From: Polyangiaceae bacterium
GTDB lineage: Bacteria > Myxococcota_A > Polyangia > Polyangiales > Polyangiaceae
Length of the DNA stretch: 64,000 nucleotides
Direction of reading: 5' to 3'
Assembly: GCA_025937835.1 (NCBI GenBank)
Contig: JAICQO010000018.1
Span: 1 to 64,000, forward strand
Shown one piece after another: positions 63,401 through 64,000 of this stretch (position 1 is its first letter; every line of letters begins with the position of its first letter). The notes beneath the pieces are model-generated. The model did no database searches. It was not told the origin of the DNA and saw only the letters and a program-made list of their open reading frames with translations. A program made the position numbers and the translations under genes.

Positions 63401-63982
63401 TCAGCGCTCGAGCTGTAGCGCGTGCTTCGTGAGCCACTCTTCCATGCGTGCGGGGGTGACGCCGTAGATCGCCGCGAGGCGCTCGCGGCGCACCTCGGGC
63501 TTCATGGCCTGGGCACGCAGGAGCGGCTCGTCCGGATGGTACTGGAGCACCCACGCCCCGAGCTGGCGGCGCACTTCCAGCTCGCAAATGCCCTCGATCA
63601 CCTCGATGCCGGCATCGCGGATGATCTGCGCGCCTGCGCCGTTCACGCGCGGGTTCGGGTCGCGCATACCGGTCACGACCAGGGCTACGCCGCGTGCTGC
63701 GATCGAGGTGGCGCAGGCGGGGGTGCGGCCGTGGAACGAGCACGGCTCGAGCGTGGAGTAGAGCGTCGCACCGACGACGGAGTGACCGCGAGCCTGAGCA
63801 TCTCGCGCGGCGGCGATCTCGGCGTGGTCTTCCCCCGGGCCCTGGGTGTGGCCGCACCCGAGCAGCTCACCGCGAAAGCTGACGATCGCGCAACCCACCC
63901 AGGGGTTGTCGCCGGTCGTGCCTCGCGCAAGCTCCGCCTCTTGCATCGCCACCCGCATCCAGTGTTCGTGTTCGGCGGTCAT
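63401..63982 (-). CDS. Stand-alone RibD-type deaminase domain
   Basis: 193 residues. Zinc deaminase signature: H53-A-E55 (GEDHAEIAAARD) and PC81SFHGRTPAC90, with ASIVSFRGELLGCG earlier. This matches the deaminase half of the riboflavin-pathway RibD, which removes the amino group of a pyrimidine intermediate; the reductase half is absent. The C-terminal 60 residues (VRRQLGAWVLQYHPDEPLLRAQAM) are unique to this protein. It may serve riboflavin synthesis with a separate reductase, or a different nucleobase. ATG 63982. Confidence 0.85.
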   Translation of the reverse strand: MTAEHEHWMRVAMQEAELARGTTGDNPWVGCAIVSFRGELLGCGHTQGPGEDHAEIAAARDAQARGHSVVGATLYSTLEPCSFHGRTPACATSIAARGVALVVTGMRDPNPRVNGAGAQIIRDAGIEVIEGICELEVRRQLGAWVLQYHPDEPLLRAQAMKPEVRRERLAAIYGVTPARMEEWLTKHALQLER

Positions 63983-64000
63983 CGAGCTCTCCGGGGTATG

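Overview
This is a high-GC, gene-dense window with almost no intergenic space. It reads as a chromosome segment of a myxobacterium-like member of the Myxococcota, probably Polyangiales. That assignment is an inference. It rests on several large secreted lipoproteins with Gly/Ser/Ala-rich linkers and many cysteines, a DUF1592/DUF1552 pair, a metalloprotease ending in a carbohydrate-binding-like module, a Ser/Thr protein kinase, and pervasive 4-base ATGA/GTGA gene overlaps. No rRNA, tRNA, CRISPR array, insertion sequence or prophage was seen. No gene-free stretch exceeds about 190 bases.

Layout. 1-4 kb: the 3' end of groEL with its terminator, then a conserved helical protein and a Cys-rich lipoprotein. 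4-9.6 kb: a sugar ABC importer (binding lipoprotein, double ATPase, permease), a coiled-coil protein and an L-fucose-isomerase-fold enzyme. 9.6-12.1 kb: a tiny acidic lipoprotein and a LemA-TPM-TPM cassette. 12.1-15.3 kb: an Ig-repeat/beta-barrel-like protein coupled to a MORN-type repeat protein. 15.7-17 kb: enolase with a strong terminator. 17-21 kb: an ABC exporter operon (membrane fusion lipoprotein, ATPase, permease, TetR regulator). 21-24 kb: AhpC and AhpD behind a palindromic box, then a eukaryotic-type xylulokinase that may serve the same sugar route as the importer and isomerase. 24-25.5 kb: another lipoprotein. 25.5-43.6 kb: a large glycan gene cluster, mostly on the minus strand, with a UDP-sugar dehydrogenase, Gfo/Idh oxidoreductase, four sugar-nucleotide SDRs, two TylC3-type C-methyltransferases, an RmlC-like cupin, a DegT aminotransferase, two family-2 glycosyltransferases, two GT-C-like membrane proteins, a flippase-like membrane protein, a second methyltransferase type and an L-2-hydroxyglutarate oxidase. 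43.7-52.3 kb: small enzymes, a phytoene-desaturase-like oxidoreductase and a DUF1592-DUF1552-lipoprotein operon. 52.3-58.2 kb: an accessory-looking run with several Cys-rich lipoproteins, a GST, a YdeI-like protein, a RES/DUF2384 toxin-antitoxin pair and an extensin-like peptidase. 58.2-64 kb: a giant secreted zinc protease, a protein kinase, a small membrane protein and a stand-alone RibD-type deaminase.

The strongest systems to follow up are the translationally coupled glycan operon, with a perfect palindrome in its divergent promoter region and a 2-hydroxyglutarate oxidase embedded in it, and the DUF1592-DUF1552-lipoprotein operon, whose biochemical role is not established. Functions are read from motifs only; no database search was possible.
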